Source of the DNA: Chrysophaeum taylorii
Taxonomy: Eukaryota > Sar > Pelagophyceae > Pelagomonadales > Pelagomonadaceae
Length of the DNA: 64,000 nt
NCBI GenBank assembly: GCA_029834535.1
Contig: JAQMWT010000587.1
Coordinates: 62,001-126,000, forward strand
Direction: 5' to 3'
The notes beneath the pieces are model-generated. The model ran no database searches. It saw nothing but the letters and a program-made list of their open reading frames with translations, and was not told the origin of the DNA. Below are positions 20,668-30,730 of the stretch, piece after piece. The position numbers and the translations under genes were made by a program. How positions within the stretch are numbered: the first letter of the stretch is position 1; every line of letters begins with the position of its first letter.

Positions 20668-21963
20668 ATGTATACAAGTTACGACTTGCTTGCCTCGACC
20701 TCCGCCGCCCCGTGTCGCGAGCGATGGGTCGTCGGGGTGTTGATAGGGGTCGGGATAATGCAATGCTACGCGGTCAGGAGCTCGATGAGCGTGGCGGTGG
20801 TGGGCCTCGGCGCACGGTACGGGTGGTCCGAGAGCGAGCGCGGGGCCGTGCTGTCGGCGTTCTTCTGGGGCTACGTGGCGGCCATGCTGTGCGGGCCGAG
20901 GATTGTCGCCACCCTCGGCCGCGCGAGAACCTTCGGGACGAGCGTGGTCCTGGCATCGGCCCTGACGGCCCTCGTTCCCTCGGTGGCGCCGCACAGCGTC
21001 AAAGGCGCGTGCGCGCTCCGAGCGCTCGCGGGCGCGGCCGAGGCGTCGACGTATCCGAGCGTCCTGGCGCTCTTCGAACGATGGGCCCCCGACACCGAGG
21101 ACGCGACGAAGACGACGAGAGGTAAGTTCGTCGCGATCGCCCTCGGAGGCGACGCCCTCGGGACCATCCTAGGGTTTTTGGTCGCGGGCACCATGCTCTC
21201 CGCGTCGGGCGAGCCCGCGACCTTCGCCGAGCCCCTCGGAGCGGGCGGACCCTTTTATGTGACCGCCGCGATTGCAGCCCCCTGGTACCTCGCGTGGCGC
21301 ACGGTCGATGCTAGAAAGGACGGCGCCGCCGCACCGACGCTCCCGTGGCGATACGTCGCCTCCGAGCCGAGCGTCCGCGGCCTCTTCTCGCAGCATCTCG
21401 CGAGCAATTGGTGCAGCTACACGCTGCTGACGGAACTCCCGAGCTTTCTTAACGACAGGTTCGACGTCTCCTTGGATCGCGCGGCGACCCTCCTCGTCCC
21501 TGTCTACGTGGCGTACTCGATCGGACAACAAACGGGCGGAGGCGTCGTCGACGCGGCAGTCAACGACTGGCGCTTCGAGCTCGCGACGGCGCGGCTTGCG
21601 ATCGAGTGGGTCTCCTTTGCGGGTGCTGCGGCGGCCCTCCTCGTCGTCGCCTTTGCCGACACCCAGGACGCCCTTCTCTTTGTCGTTTCGCTCGTGTCCT
21701 TGGCAACTTTTTGCCTCGGCCTCAGCGTCAGCGGCGGCTGGTCCTCGAACTTCCTCGATCTCGCCCCTAACCAAGCGTGTGGTCTCTACACCTGTTCCAA
21801 CTTCATCGCCAACATGGCGGGCATTCTCACGCCCATCGTCACCTCTTACCTCGTCCACAACCCGGCCTCTTGGTCTCGCGTCTTCGTGCTCGCCGCCCTC
21901 GTCAACCTCGCCGCCGTTACGTTTTGGTCCTTTACGATTTCCACCACCCCCGCCCTCCACTAG
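20668..21963 (+). CDS. SLC17-like major facilitator transporter
   Basis: A 431-residue multi-pass carrier with the pattern of the SLC17/anion-cation symporter branch of the major facilitator superfamily. It has RSSMSVAVVGLGARYGWSES before helix 2, the SAFFWGY segment in helix 2, a LRALAGAAEASTYPS helix 4 region and the late NFLDLAPNQACGLYTCSNF box. These proteins move phosphate, organic anions, sialic acid or nucleotides. In algae and plants some sit in the plastid envelope. The exact substrate and membrane are not evident. About 12 hydrophobic segments can be followed. The stop codon is 210 bp from that of the convergent FCP1-like gene, and a GGAA-type repeat lies in between. Confidence 0.82.
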   Translation: MYTSYDLLASTSAAPCRERWVVGVLIGVGIMQCYAVRSSMSVAVVGLGARYGWSESERGAVLSAFFWGYVAAMLCGPRIVATLGRARTFGTSVVLASALTALVPSVAPHSVKGACALRALAGAAEASTYPSVLALFERWAPDTEDATKTTRGKFVAIALGGDALGTILGFLVAGTMLSASGEPATFAEPLGAGGPFYVTAAIAAPWYLAWRTVDARKDGAAAPTLPWRYVASEPSVRGLFSQHLASNWCSYTLLTELPSFLNDRFDVSLDRAATLLVPVYVAYSIGQQTGGGVVDAAVNDWRFELATARLAIEWVSFAGAAAALLVVAFADTQDALLFVVSLVSLATFCLGLSVSGGWSSNFLDLAPNQACGLYTCSNFIANMAGILTPIVTSYLVHNPASWSRVFVLAALVNLAAVTFWSFTISTTPALH

Positions 21964-22172
21964 TATTTGGAAGGGTTCGTCTAACATTGTTAAACCCACC
22001 CACCCACCCGCCCGAGGTCCTTGATCCGAGGTAGGTAATTCATCATTCGTCGATATCGAGGGGGGTTGCTCGTATATACAACGCGGAGGAAGGAAGGAAG
22101 GAATGATACTACGTACGAAATATGCGCGGCCCGCCGACCCCCCTGGTAGATAGATAGAATGATCGACTCCTA

Positions 22173-22183
22173 CTACTGGTCAC

Positions 22184-22214
<31 letters not shown>

Positions 22215-23450
22215 GTCGATGACGTCGTCGGCGATCTCGGCCGCGACGTCGTCAGCCCACGCGTCATCATCGTCTGGTACTACTACTACTGCGGTGGTGC
22301 TCTGGTGGTTTGTGTCGTCTCGACGAATGCGCTTCGCCGGGGGGTGGTCCTCGACGGGAAAATCGATGATTTCGTGGGGCGGCACGTAGAAGCGGGCCGG
22401 ATCCTTGCGGTCCAAGTGCCAAATCGAGTACCAGAACCAGTCGAGGTGGACGTAGGAGGCAGAGGATTTTGGCGGCGGGCGGATACACCTCGCCGTGCGG
22501 TCGCGGCGGCGCTCGTCGACCACGACGCAGGTGGCGGAGTCGGGGTCTTCCTCGACGGTCGCGCCAAAGGCGACGGCAAAGCGACGGAGCAGGGCCAAAT
22601 CTCGCGGGAGCGCGACAAAGCAAAGTACGTCGTTGGAAAAAACCCTCGAGCGGACCTGCTTCAGGGCCGCCGAGGCCGTGGTATTGCCGTTTTTGAAGTA
22701 AGCCTCGTGGATCTCGACCAATGCGCGGCGGGTGTGCGCGAGCTGGGTGTCCAGGTCTTGATACGGCGCGACGAGCCCGCGTCGCTCGAAGAACTTGTAG
22801 GGCTCGACGAGGACGAGGTGGTCCAAGTCGGCGCCCTGCCAGACGTCGTGGCGGTCGTCGACGACAAGGCTCGACTCGGTCCCGCCGGCGCCGGGAAAAA
22901 CGCGGTCGAGCCGCTTCTCGGCCTTGGCGGACAGGTCGGGGGCGTCGTCGCGACTGACTATCCTCCCGCCAAACTTCGCGATCGTCTGGGCCTCGATCAG
23001 CTTCGCCACGGCGATGGCGTACTCGCGCGATCCGTGCGTGTAGATCGTCGGCTCGTAGAGTCCGCAGAGCTTGTCGAAAAATTCACCCAGCTTTGGCCGA
23101 AGTCGGACTTGGTGCGCGCGCCCTTGAACTACGAGCTCGTGAACCTCGGTCGCGGGCGCGCGGGCGAGTATCGCGCATTCGACCAGCGTGTGGTCCAGAT
23201 CCAGCACGAGGCTCAGCCGTTTCGACTCGTCGAGCCGTTCCCGCGTCAGGCTCGCCATCCGGTCGGCCTCGGCCACAGAGATCTCGACCTTGTTGTTCTT
23301 CTTCTTGTTCGGCCCCGCTGCCGCCGCCGACTTGGGCACGAACTTTATGCCTCCCTTTTTTACGGCGCGACCGCACGCGACGCACAGTCCGCCGTACACG
23401 GTCGGGTGCCCGCACACCTTCTCGTCGTCGGCGTCGTCGTCGTCATGCAT
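22173..23450 (-). CDS. FCP1: FCP1-type RNA Pol II CTD phosphatase
   Basis: A 425-residue phosphatase expected to remove phosphates from the C-terminal domain of RNA polymerase II in the nucleus. Residues about 11-30 carry the small Cys/His box seen in FCP1 proteins (CGHPTVYGGLCVACG). The haloacid-dehalogenase catalytic motif DLDHTL is at 84-89, followed by YEPTIYTHGSREYA and the acidic motif VVDDRHDVW. The C-terminal third forms a BRCT domain (CFVALPRDLALLRRFAVAFGA to HLDWFWYSIW). The last residues are a long Asp run encoded by an ATC repeat. The ATG at 23450 fits the family start. An open frame further upstream has no family support. Confidence 0.88.
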
Positions 23451-23654
23451 GATTGAGTTTTGCAAACAATAAAGCAAAAAAAAAAACCCTTCTTTTTTCC
23501 GATACGCCGTGCTGATCGTCACGCCACACCCTAACGATTTTTGTCCGAGAAACATACATTTGGGATCTTACAGCATTGTAGCCTCAACGTTTGAGATAAG
23601 CCAAAACGCCCCCAAACGCATTATTGTTAGATTTAGAAGAGGGGATACTGTGAA

Positions 23655-23662
23655 TGACGTCA
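23655..23662. promoter_or_regulatory. TGACGTCA site upstream of FCP1-like gene
   Basis: A perfect TGACGTCA palindrome about 205 bp upstream of the FCP1-like start codon. The same octamer occurs upstream of the hydrolase/phosphatase pair and the ABCA gene. Confidence 0.35.
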
Positions 23663-23958
23663 TCCATCCTCGTCTCCACCACCGTCCTGCTCTTCTTACC
23701 TCGAAGCACCTCGGGCCACTTCTTTCTCACTCCAGCGACTTGTGGCCACCCTCCCCATCACCGATGCTTCTCGCACATCTCCGGCAACCGCGCGGAGCAC
23801 GTAGCGGCTACGCAGCTACGACAGGTCACCGTGGCTGGCCTCGTCTTTGGTGCCTTCGGCCGGTGAAAAGCTAGTGCGGCATGCCATGGCTTCGCCGCCA
23901 GTATTTACCTGCGCAGAGCGTATCGCTTCTCGGGTGGAAAGTGGCGGTGCCATCTCTG

Positions 23959-23960
<2 letters not shown>

Positions 23961-24000
<40 letters not shown>
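23961..24000. repeat. (CA)20 microsatellite
   Basis: Twenty CA units inside the LINE relic, separated by only 8 bp (ccgaggct) from the next microsatellite. Confidence 0.95.
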
Positions 24001-24002
<2 letters not shown>

Positions 24003-24008
24003 GAGGCT

Positions 24009-24113
<105 letters not shown>

Positions 24114-24415
24114 GGTGGCCCAAGTTCACCGCATCTACCGCAAGTGGGGGATCGCCGGACGCCCAAGCCCTCACCGGCCTCCGCCATGTCGCCGCCTCGG
24201 GCAGCCCCGCCCAGGCCGCCCAGCAGGGCGACGCACGTCGTCGCACGTACGTCTGGCGGCAGTATGCGCATGACCTGCAGGCGGCGGGGCCCGCACTCTC
24301 TTCGCCTGCCCCGCGGCTCTTCGATGATGACCCCGGGATCCGTCTCCTCACACTCGCTCGGAGAACCCCCCCACTCTGCAGTCGAGTTCGGCCGCCCCAA
24401 GGTCGGCAGCATGAT

Positions 24416-25798
24416 ATGATCACCGTGCAGATCGGTCAATGCGGGAACCAAATCGGGCGTCGGTTCTGGGTGGAACTCGCGCACGAGGCCGCGACGCAGT
24501 CGACGGCGTACGACGCGTCGATGGCGTGCAACTTCCGAAACGTGGACTCGCGGTCGAACGGAAGACTAGGGATCGGGAGCGAGCTCGCGACGCTCCGGGC
24601 GCGTGCCGTCTTGGTGGACATGGAGGAGGGCGTGGTGGCCGAAACCCGGCGCGACCCGGTGTTTGGGGAGCTTTTCGACGCGGCGCACCTCGTCACCGAC
24701 GTGAGCGGCGCGGGAAACAACTGGGCGCACGGTTACGGAGCCTACGGTCCGCTCCACGGAGATGCTGTGGCCTCTGCGTGCCGGGAGGCCCTCGAGGCCT
24801 GCGAGGGCCCCCCCCAGGGCGTGGTGGTGCTTTCGTCGGTGGGCGGCGGCACGGGCTCGGGCCTCGGGAGCTGGATCGTCGAGCGGCTCGCCGACGATTA
24901 CCCCAAACTTCCGAAGATTTGCGTTCCGGTCTTTCCCTCGGCCGACGACGACGTCGTCACCTCGCCCTACAACGCCGTGCTCGCGACGCGCCACCTCGCC
25001 GAGTGCGCGTCGCTCGTGATCCCGCTCGACAACGACGCCCTCGCGCGTCGCGCGATCAGAGCCGAGAACGGAACTCGAGGTTTCGACGAACTCAACGACG
25101 TTGCCGCGCAGTTTCTCGTCCACTTCACGGCGGGTGCGAGGTACGGCGGACCGACGCTCGGCGACGTCGTGTCGCGGGTCGCGCCCTTCCCATCCCTCAA
25201 CGTGGTCGCCCCGGGTCTGGCGCCGGTGTTGCCCCGGCGTTCGAACCGGCGATCCAAGGAACCGAAAACCGACGCTGCCTCCTACGACTCTGGATCCCGA
25301 CTCATCGACGACGCGTGCTCCTGGCGTTCGCGCCTCCTCACCCTCACCCAGCGCCGAGGTCACTTCGCGCGCGCGCCTTTTTGCGAACAAAAGGCAACCC
25401 TTTCCCTCGCGCTCTTGGCCCGCGGTTCTTTCGAAACCGATCTTTCCAAGTCCCGCAACAAGCTCCGGGCCTCCTTGGTTCCCTGGAACCGCGACGACGG
25501 CTTTTTGTTCGCCACCTGCGCCGTCCCCCCCCTCCGGGCCCCCCGTGCCGTCGCCTGCCTCGCCAATACCTCGGAAATCGTCGTTCCCCTCCGGACCCTC
25601 CGAACCCGCTTCGAATCTCTCTACCGTCGACGCGCGATGCTCCATCACTACACCCACTACATCGACACCGATCATTTCGACCACGCGGCCCACGCCCTCG
25701 ATGACCTCATCGACGCCTACGACCGCCTCGCCGCCTCCCCCCACGACATGTGGCCCGCCCTCGTCCCTCCTCCGAGGCGAGACCCGAGTGTGGGCTGA
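24416..25798 (+). CDS. TUBE1: Epsilon-tubulin
   Basis: A 460-residue divergent tubulin. It keeps the tubulin opening VQIGQCGNQIG and the GTP-binding loop GGGTGSG (residues about 142-148). The epsilon-type features are FRNVDSR, LRARAVLVDMEEGVV, DVSGAGNNWAHG, SADDDVVTSPYN, a VPWNRDD box and the C-terminal YRRRAMLHHYTHYI helix. Epsilon-tubulin belongs to centrioles and basal bodies and is needed for triplet microtubules, so the organism should make flagella at some stage. The acidic C-terminal tail of alpha/beta-tubulin is absent, as usual for this class. The ATG at 24416 gives the normal N terminus. A LINE remnant occupies the immediate upstream region. Confidence 0.9.
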   Translation: MITVQIGQCGNQIGRRFWVELAHEAATQSTAYDASMACNFRNVDSRSNGRLGIGSELATLRARAVLVDMEEGVVAETRRDPVFGELFDAAHLVTDVSGAGNNWAHGYGAYGPLHGDAVASACREALEACEGPPQGVVVLSSVGGGTGSGLGSWIVERLADDYPKLPKICVPVFPSADDDVVTSPYNAVLATRHLAECASLVIPLDNDALARRAIRAENGTRGFDELNDVAAQFLVHFTAGARYGGPTLGDVVSRVAPFPSLNVVAPGLAPVLPRRSNRRSKEPKTDAASYDSGSRLIDDACSWRSRLLTLTQRRGHFARAPFCEQKATLSLALLARGSFETDLSKSRNKLRASLVPWNRDDGFLFATCAVPPLRAPRAVACLANTSEIVVPLRTLRTRFESLYRRRAMLHHYTHYIDTDHFDHAAHALDDLIDAYDRLAASPHDMWPALVPPPRRDPSVG

Positions 25799-26129
25799 TC
25801 GGCCAAAATCTAGAATTCATGACACGTGAGGGCACGAAATTGGAGAGGCAGGCGTGCGTGCGTGCTACGCCCATCTCACGTCTTCGGGAGACGCGCGTAG
25901 GGGTCGGCCGAACCCGGACCGCTCACCTCCTTGCCGCGGGGTACCTACCTACTACTGGTCTGATATGTTTTTTTAAAAAAGGGGGCACAAGCAGAGAGCA
26001 GCAGAAAAAAGGCCGTCGTTCAGCTTCTGCTGGACATGGACAAATAATAATAACTCAACAACAACAACACACCCCCGAACTTGAAACAAGTTGATTCGCG
26101 GCGGCAGTTCTGTCTGTCCTAGGCCGCCG
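25799..26129. other. Intergenic spacer between convergent genes
   Basis: 330 bp between the stop codons of epsilon-tubulin and TAF13. It contains runs of A and T near 25970-25985 and a CAA-type repeat near 26057-26071. No gene or RNA is recognised. Confidence 0.5.
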
Positions 26130-26555
26130 CTATTCTTCGTCAAAGCCGTGGTCGATTCGCCTCACTTCTTTAAGCCTGGAGCGCATCTCGAGGAGCTCCT
26201 GCGATGAGAGGTCTCGAGAGGTCTCGTCGCAACACTACGCAGGAGAGGACAACTTACGATGGCGCGCTTGTACTTGGTGGGCTGTTTTTGCACAGAGAAT
26301 ACGAAGCACTCGGTGTCGAGCTTTGTACTCTTGTCGCGTAGGGCCTGGATGGCGAGGGCGTCGCCGCAGAGAGTCTCGATGTACTGCGTTACGAGCTGGT
26401 CCACGAGCTCGACACTCTCTTTATACCTGCGCGCGGCTCACCAAAACTCTTCACCAGGACTTGCGAACGAACGGGGTTTCGGCGTCGCCGAACCCGTAGA
26501 GCATGCCGACCAACTCCTTGGCGAACAAGGTCGTGGACTTGGACGAGCGCGACAT
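26130..26555 (-). CDS. TAF13: TAF13, TFIID histone-fold subunit (3 exons)
   Basis: TAF13 is a histone-fold subunit of TFIID that pairs with TAF11 near TBP. The gene is split. Exon 1 is 26473-26555, exon 2 is 26258-26426 and exon 3 is 26130-26198 (321 nt in all, 106 residues). The introns are 46 nt (26427-26472, GT...AG) and 59 nt (26199-26257, gtaagt...cag). Spliced, the protein runs LFAKELVGMLYGFGDAETP, then YKESVELVDQLVTQYIETL across the first junction, then KQPTKYKRAI joined to ELLEMRSRLKEV. This follows the animal and yeast TAF13 pattern (LFSKELR..MYGFGD..NPY.ESV...; RKDPRKFARVKDLL). Both junctions keep frame and family residues. The start codon is 31 bp from that of the divergent photolyase-like gene. 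Confidence 0.9.
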
Positions 26556-26586
26556 ACTCCTCTCCTAATAACAATTCAGGCGTGCG

Positions 26587-28503
26587 ATGACGTGGCATCC
26601 TTTTCTGGTCGTCGCGTGGACGGCGACGGCGCTCGCGCCCCTGCGGCCTGGACATCGGAGGCAACAAGTCAGGGGTATCGTGACGATGCGCGCGCACGCC
26701 GTGTGGTTCTCGCAGGACCTGCGGGTGGAGGACCACGGGGGCCTCCGGGCGGTCGCGATGGATCCCGAAGCAACTTCGTGGACGGCTCTTGTCGGGGTGC
26801 CCGACGCATGCAAGGGGCTTCAGCGGCGATTGCTCCGGCGTGCGGCCGAGGAGTTGGACGCGGAACTGGAGAAACGGTATGGCGCGCGGCTGGTCGTGGT
26901 CCCTTGGGAGGAGGCGATCGAGATCGCTCGGGAATGCGACGTCGTTCACTCGACCCGAGCCGTCGTCGAGGAGGTGGAGAGATGGACCGCGCCGCTGCGC
27001 CCGGCGGCGTACGAAGGCTCTGACACATACGACGAGTACCTCGAGTGGGCCGCCAACGAGCCGCGGGCCGGTCCGCTCTCGGCGCCAGAGGCGATGCCGC
27101 CCTCGACGGCGTCGCGCCCGTGCGCGTGGCACCTCCTCGACGACGACGACGACGACCCGCCGTCCGAGCCTTACGCGGATGTGGCGGTGGCCTTCTGCGG
27201 GTGCGCGTCCGCACCGGCAGGGATCGAATCTTACCTCGACGGCGGCCGCACCGCGTTCGCGCGAGAGCACTTTGGGAGCGTTGGGACGGCTACGTCGCTC
27301 TACGCGGCCGCGGCCGCGTGGGTCGCTGGCGACGCGCCTGCCGAGCGTCTCGCGGTGCGCGAGCCCGCGGAGCGCGCCTTTGGAGCGGCGTTGGCGCTAG
27401 GGACCGTATCACCGCGAAGCGTCGCGGCGGCGGCCGTTAGATACGGCGCGGCGTATCCCGTATCCAAGCTCGCCGGCCTCGGCCGCTCGGGCGCGGGCGC
27501 CCTCCTGGACGTGGTCGAATGGCGCGAGTGGTACGCGCGGCTCAAGGAGCGCAGAGGGGGCAGCTGGTGGGCCTGGGGCTCGGGAGCTTACGCGATTCGA
27601 TACGACGCGTACAACAGGGGCGCGACCCCAAACAACGCGCTCCTCTTCGTCCACGGCTTTGGGGCTTCGGCCGATCAGTGGAAGCGCCTCGCCGCAGAAT
27701 TTCCCGACGTGTCGATGTTCGCCGTGGATGTGTTAGGCTTTGGATACTCGGCCAAGCCAGGGCTGAGTTACACCCAGCATCTCTGGGAGGCGATGATCGA
27801 GGATTTTACGAGGGACGTCGTGCTACGACACCACGACACGGTGACCCTCGTTGGGAATTCCATCGGCGGCGGCCTGTGCGCGGGCGTCGCCGCCAATCTC
27901 GGCGACGCGCTCTGCTCGGGCCTCGTCTTGTGCAATACGGCCGGCTTGATTCTGGATTCCCAAGCCGACGAGGACCTCGTTAAGAGCGGCGCCTCGACGC
28001 GCACCCGCACCCTCAACGTCCTCCTCCTCTCAGACGACGATCATCCCAAGCTCGAGCCCTTCGATCCGCCCTTTGGGGGCCAGTTGCTCCTCGACGTCTT
28101 CGGGGAGGCGGTGATCGCGCTCCTCGGGCCCCAGATTCCAACGCTTTTAAAACGGTACTACGCGATCAACCCCGACAACGCCGACGACCACCTCGCCGCC
28201 GCAATTTTAAGAGATTCGAAGGACCCCGGCGCTGCCAACGTCATCGCCTCGGGAGCCAAGCTCCCCCCCCAGCGTTCCCTCAACGAGGCCCTCCGCGACT
28301 TTGGCGGGCCCGTCCTCGTGCCCCAGGGCGAGTTCGACTACGTCTCGGGCCCGGAACGCGCCCGCCTCCGCGCCGACCAGATCAGGGACCTCCGCCCGGG
28401 CGTGACGGCTTTCCTCCTCAACTCGGGACACTGCCCCCACGACGAGACCCCCGGTCTCGTCGCCGACACAATTAAACCCTGGCTCGACGACTTCGTGTCC
28501 TAA
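26587..28503 (+). CDS. Photolyase-like / alpha-beta hydrolase fusion
   Basis: A 638-residue two-part protein. After a hydrophobic N-terminal leader (possible targeting peptide), residues about 35-140 form a photolyase/cryptochrome N-terminal domain (AHAVWFSQDLRVEDHGGLRA). A reduced, probably non-catalytic version of the FAD-binding part follows to about 330. Residues about 345-635 are an alpha/beta hydrolase with LLFVHGFGASADQW, nucleophile box VGNSIGGG (Ser about 424), acid in PQGEFDYVSGP (about 582) and His near the end (GHCPHDETP). Land plants and green algae have a predicted plastid protein with this same fusion (Arabidopsis At4g25290), so I infer a plastid homologue. Substrate and light response are unknown. 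The stop codon TAA is the first part of the repeat that follows. Confidence 0.8.
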   Translation: MTWHPFLVVAWTATALAPLRPGHRRQQVRGIVTMRAHAVWFSQDLRVEDHGGLRAVAMDPEATSWTALVGVPDACKGLQRRLLRRAAEELDAELEKRYGARLVVVPWEEAIEIARECDVVHSTRAVVEEVERWTAPLRPAAYEGSDTYDEYLEWAANEPRAGPLSAPEAMPPSTASRPCAWHLLDDDDDDPPSEPYADVAVAFCGCASAPAGIESYLDGGRTAFAREHFGSVGTATSLYAAAAAWVAGDAPAERLAVREPAERAFGAALALGTVSPRSVAAAAVRYGAAYPVSKLAGLGRSGAGALLDVVEWREWYARLKERRGGSWWAWGSGAYAIRYDAYNRGATPNNALLFVHGFGASADQWKRLAAEFPDVSMFAVDVLGFGYSAKPGLSYTQHLWEAMIEDFTRDVVLRHHDTVTLVGNSIGGGLCAGVAANLGDALCSGLVLCNTAGLILDSQADEDLVKSGASTRTRTLNVLLLSDDDHPKLEPFDPPFGGQLLLDVFGEAVIALLGPQIPTLLKRYYAINPDNADDHLAAAILRDSKDPGAANVIASGAKLPPQRSLNEALRDFGGPVLVPQGEFDYVSGPERARLRADQIRDLRPGVTAFLLNSGHCPHDETPGLVADTIKPWLDDFVS

Positions 28504-28586
28504 CTACTAATCGACAGATGTTTCCTAACTACTAATCGACAGATGTTTGTCTGTTTGTTTGTTTGTCTGTCTGTCTTTAAATGTCG
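28504..28586. repeat. Terminal spacer of the helicase-fragment repeats
   Basis: The segment taactactaatcgacagatg occurs twice in tandem (28501-28521 and 28526-28546), followed by TGTTTGTC-type short repeats and tctttaaatgtcgac. The same segment in reverse complement closes the repeat units at about 29605-29627, 42153-42176, 45818-45841, 46857-46879 and 47915-47938. Confidence 0.8.
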
Positions 28587-29572
28587 ACAAGTGCAGGCCA
28601 GTAAGTTCGCCAGTAAGTTCACCTGGTCCCAATCTCTAACCCCAGTAAGTTCACCTAGTCCCAATCTCTAACCCCAGTAAGTTCGGCGTAAGCCCACTCG
28701 TGCTCACATCCACTCACCCCACTCTCCTTCGAGCTCGTCGCTCTCACCTCCGCCAATCTAAGCTGCTTTGATCCGTACACGCCGCTAGCCCTTGCGTTCA
28801 CTCTAAAAACCCCAGTAAGTTCACTTGGTCCCAGTAAGTTAACCTGGTCACTTAGTTCACCTAGTCCCAATCTCAAACCTCAGTAAGTTCACGTGGTCCC
28901 AGTAAGTTCACCTACCGTGCGCGTGTAGACGCCGGGAGGGGGCTTATCGGTATTGCGCAGCACGTGTGGGGTAGGGTGGAGTCGTCGACTCAGAAGAGCA
29001 TATCCTCGGGGTTGCCGATCGACAGAGAGCCACGTAGAGCTGGAAGTGGCAGAAGACGGGCTTGGGCAAGAGGACGCCGACCTTGCGGGGCGTCTGCATC
29101 TGGCTCTTGTTGATCGTTTGGCGTCGGTGGGGCTTGAGGGATACAGGTTGGAGGAGCCTCGGTGACACGACACTATCGATGATGTATCGGGTGCCGTTGC
29201 AGTGGCCGTACGACGGGTCGAGGTTGCGAAGACTTTAAGCTCGAGATCAAAGTCAGCATGCCGTTGGTTGTCAGGGAGTTGAAAACTCGACTGTAAAGAG
29301 CGAGGCGTCGTCTTCCGACCCAACCTAGTCGGCCGAAAAGAACTCCGACGCCTCGTCTCCGGGAAAAAAAGGCCGCGGTCACGCGCGCGTTGTCAGCATC
29401 GACAACATCGTTTCGACGGGGCGTGAGAATGGCGCGCTGAAAGAGCCGCCGCGGGTCGTGGAAATAGTCTGCGAGGTCGCCGTAGACGGCTTGGAGGATC
29501 ACTGTCTGGCTCTCGCGACTACCTGATCTTACTCTCGCGGCTACATGATCCTTACCCTAAATCGAGGGACAA

Positions 29573-29603
<31 letters not shown>

Positions 29604-29627
29604 AACATCTGTCGATTAGTAGTTAGG
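28587..29627 (-). mobile_element. Helicase-fragment repeat, unit A
   Basis: A unit of about 1 kb in the minus orientation. It begins with ACAAGTGCAGGCC and an array of CAGTAAGTTCACC-type boxes. It then holds the decayed C-terminal part of a Helitron/PIF1-type helicase: LQAVYGDLADYFHDPRRLFQ, AILTPRRNDVVDADN and NSLTTNGML, then INKSQ and [14 protein letters not shown] in another frame. It ends with two CTCGCG-CTACNTGATC boxes, TAAATCGAGGGA and the CAGACAAA spacer. Its helicase part is not open end to end. It forms one arm of a large inverted repeat with unit B. Confidence 0.75.
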
Positions 29628-29641
29628 ACTGCTAAGAGGTG

Positions 29642-30662
29642 TCCCTCGATTAAGGGTAAGGATCATGTAGGCGCGAGAGTAAGGATCAGGTAGGCGCGCG
29701 AGCCAGACAGTGATCCTCCAAGCCGTCTACGGCGACCTCGCAGACTGTTTCCACGACCCGCGGCGGCTCTTTCAGCGCGCCATTCTTACGCCCCGTCGAA
29801 ACGATGTTGTCGATGCTGACAACGCGCGCGTGACCGCGGCCTTTTTTTCCCGGAGACGAGGCGTCGGAGTTCTTTTCGGCCGACTAGGTTGGGTCGGAAG
29901 ACGACGCCTCGCTCTTTACAGTCGAGTTTTCAACTCCCTGACAACCAACGGCATGCTGACTTTGATCTCGAGCTTAAAGTCTTCGCAACCTCGACCCGTC
30001 GCACGGCCACTGCAACGGCACCCGATACATCATCGATAGTGTCGTGTCACCGAGGCTCCTCCAACCTGTATCCCTCAAGCCCCACCGACGCCAAACGATC
30101 AACAAGAGCCAGATGCAGACGCCCCGCAAGGTCGGCGTCCTCTTGCCCAAGCCCGTCTTCTGCCACTTCCAGCTCTACGTGGCTCTCTGTCGATCGGCAA
30201 CCCCGAGGATATGCTCTTCTGAGTCGACGACTCCACCCTACCCCACACGTGCCGCGCAATACCGATAAGCCCCCTCCCGGCGTCTACACGCGCACTGTAG
30301 GTGAACTTACTGGGGCCAGGTGAACTTACTGGGGTTTGAGATTGGGACTAGGTGAACTGAGTGACCAGGTGAACTTACTGGGACCAGGTGAACTTACTGG
30401 GACCAGGTGAACTTACTGGGTTTTTTTTGACAACTCAACCTCAAAGGTTGGCGGCGCGTGCGGATCAAAGCAGCTTGGATTGGCGGGGGTGAGAGCGACG
30501 AGCTCAAAGGAGAGTGGAGTGAGTGGGTGTGAGCACGAGTGGGTTTACGCCGGGTTAGAGATTGGGACTAAGTGAACTAACTGACCAGGTGACTTACTGA
30601 GGCGAGGTGAACTTACTAGGGTTAGAGATTGGGACTAGGTGAACTTACTGGCCTGCACTTGT
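29642..30662 (+). mobile_element. Helicase-fragment repeat, unit B
   Basis: Same family as unit A but inverted. It starts TCCCTCGATTAAGGGTAAGG and ends GGCCTGCACTTGT. The helicase fragment at 29710-30270 is nearly identical to that of unit A. Units A and B are mirror images around a centre near 29605-29641. Confidence 0.75.
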
Positions 30663-30730
30663 CTTAACTACTAATCGACAGATGTTTGTTTGTTTGTCTG
30701 TTTGTTTGTCTGTCTGTCTTTAAATGTCGA

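Noticed and set aside
24416-25798. Alpha-, beta- or gamma-tubulin
   Set aside because: The FRNVDSR, MEEGVV and NNWAHG boxes fit epsilon-tubulin, and the acidic tail is missing.
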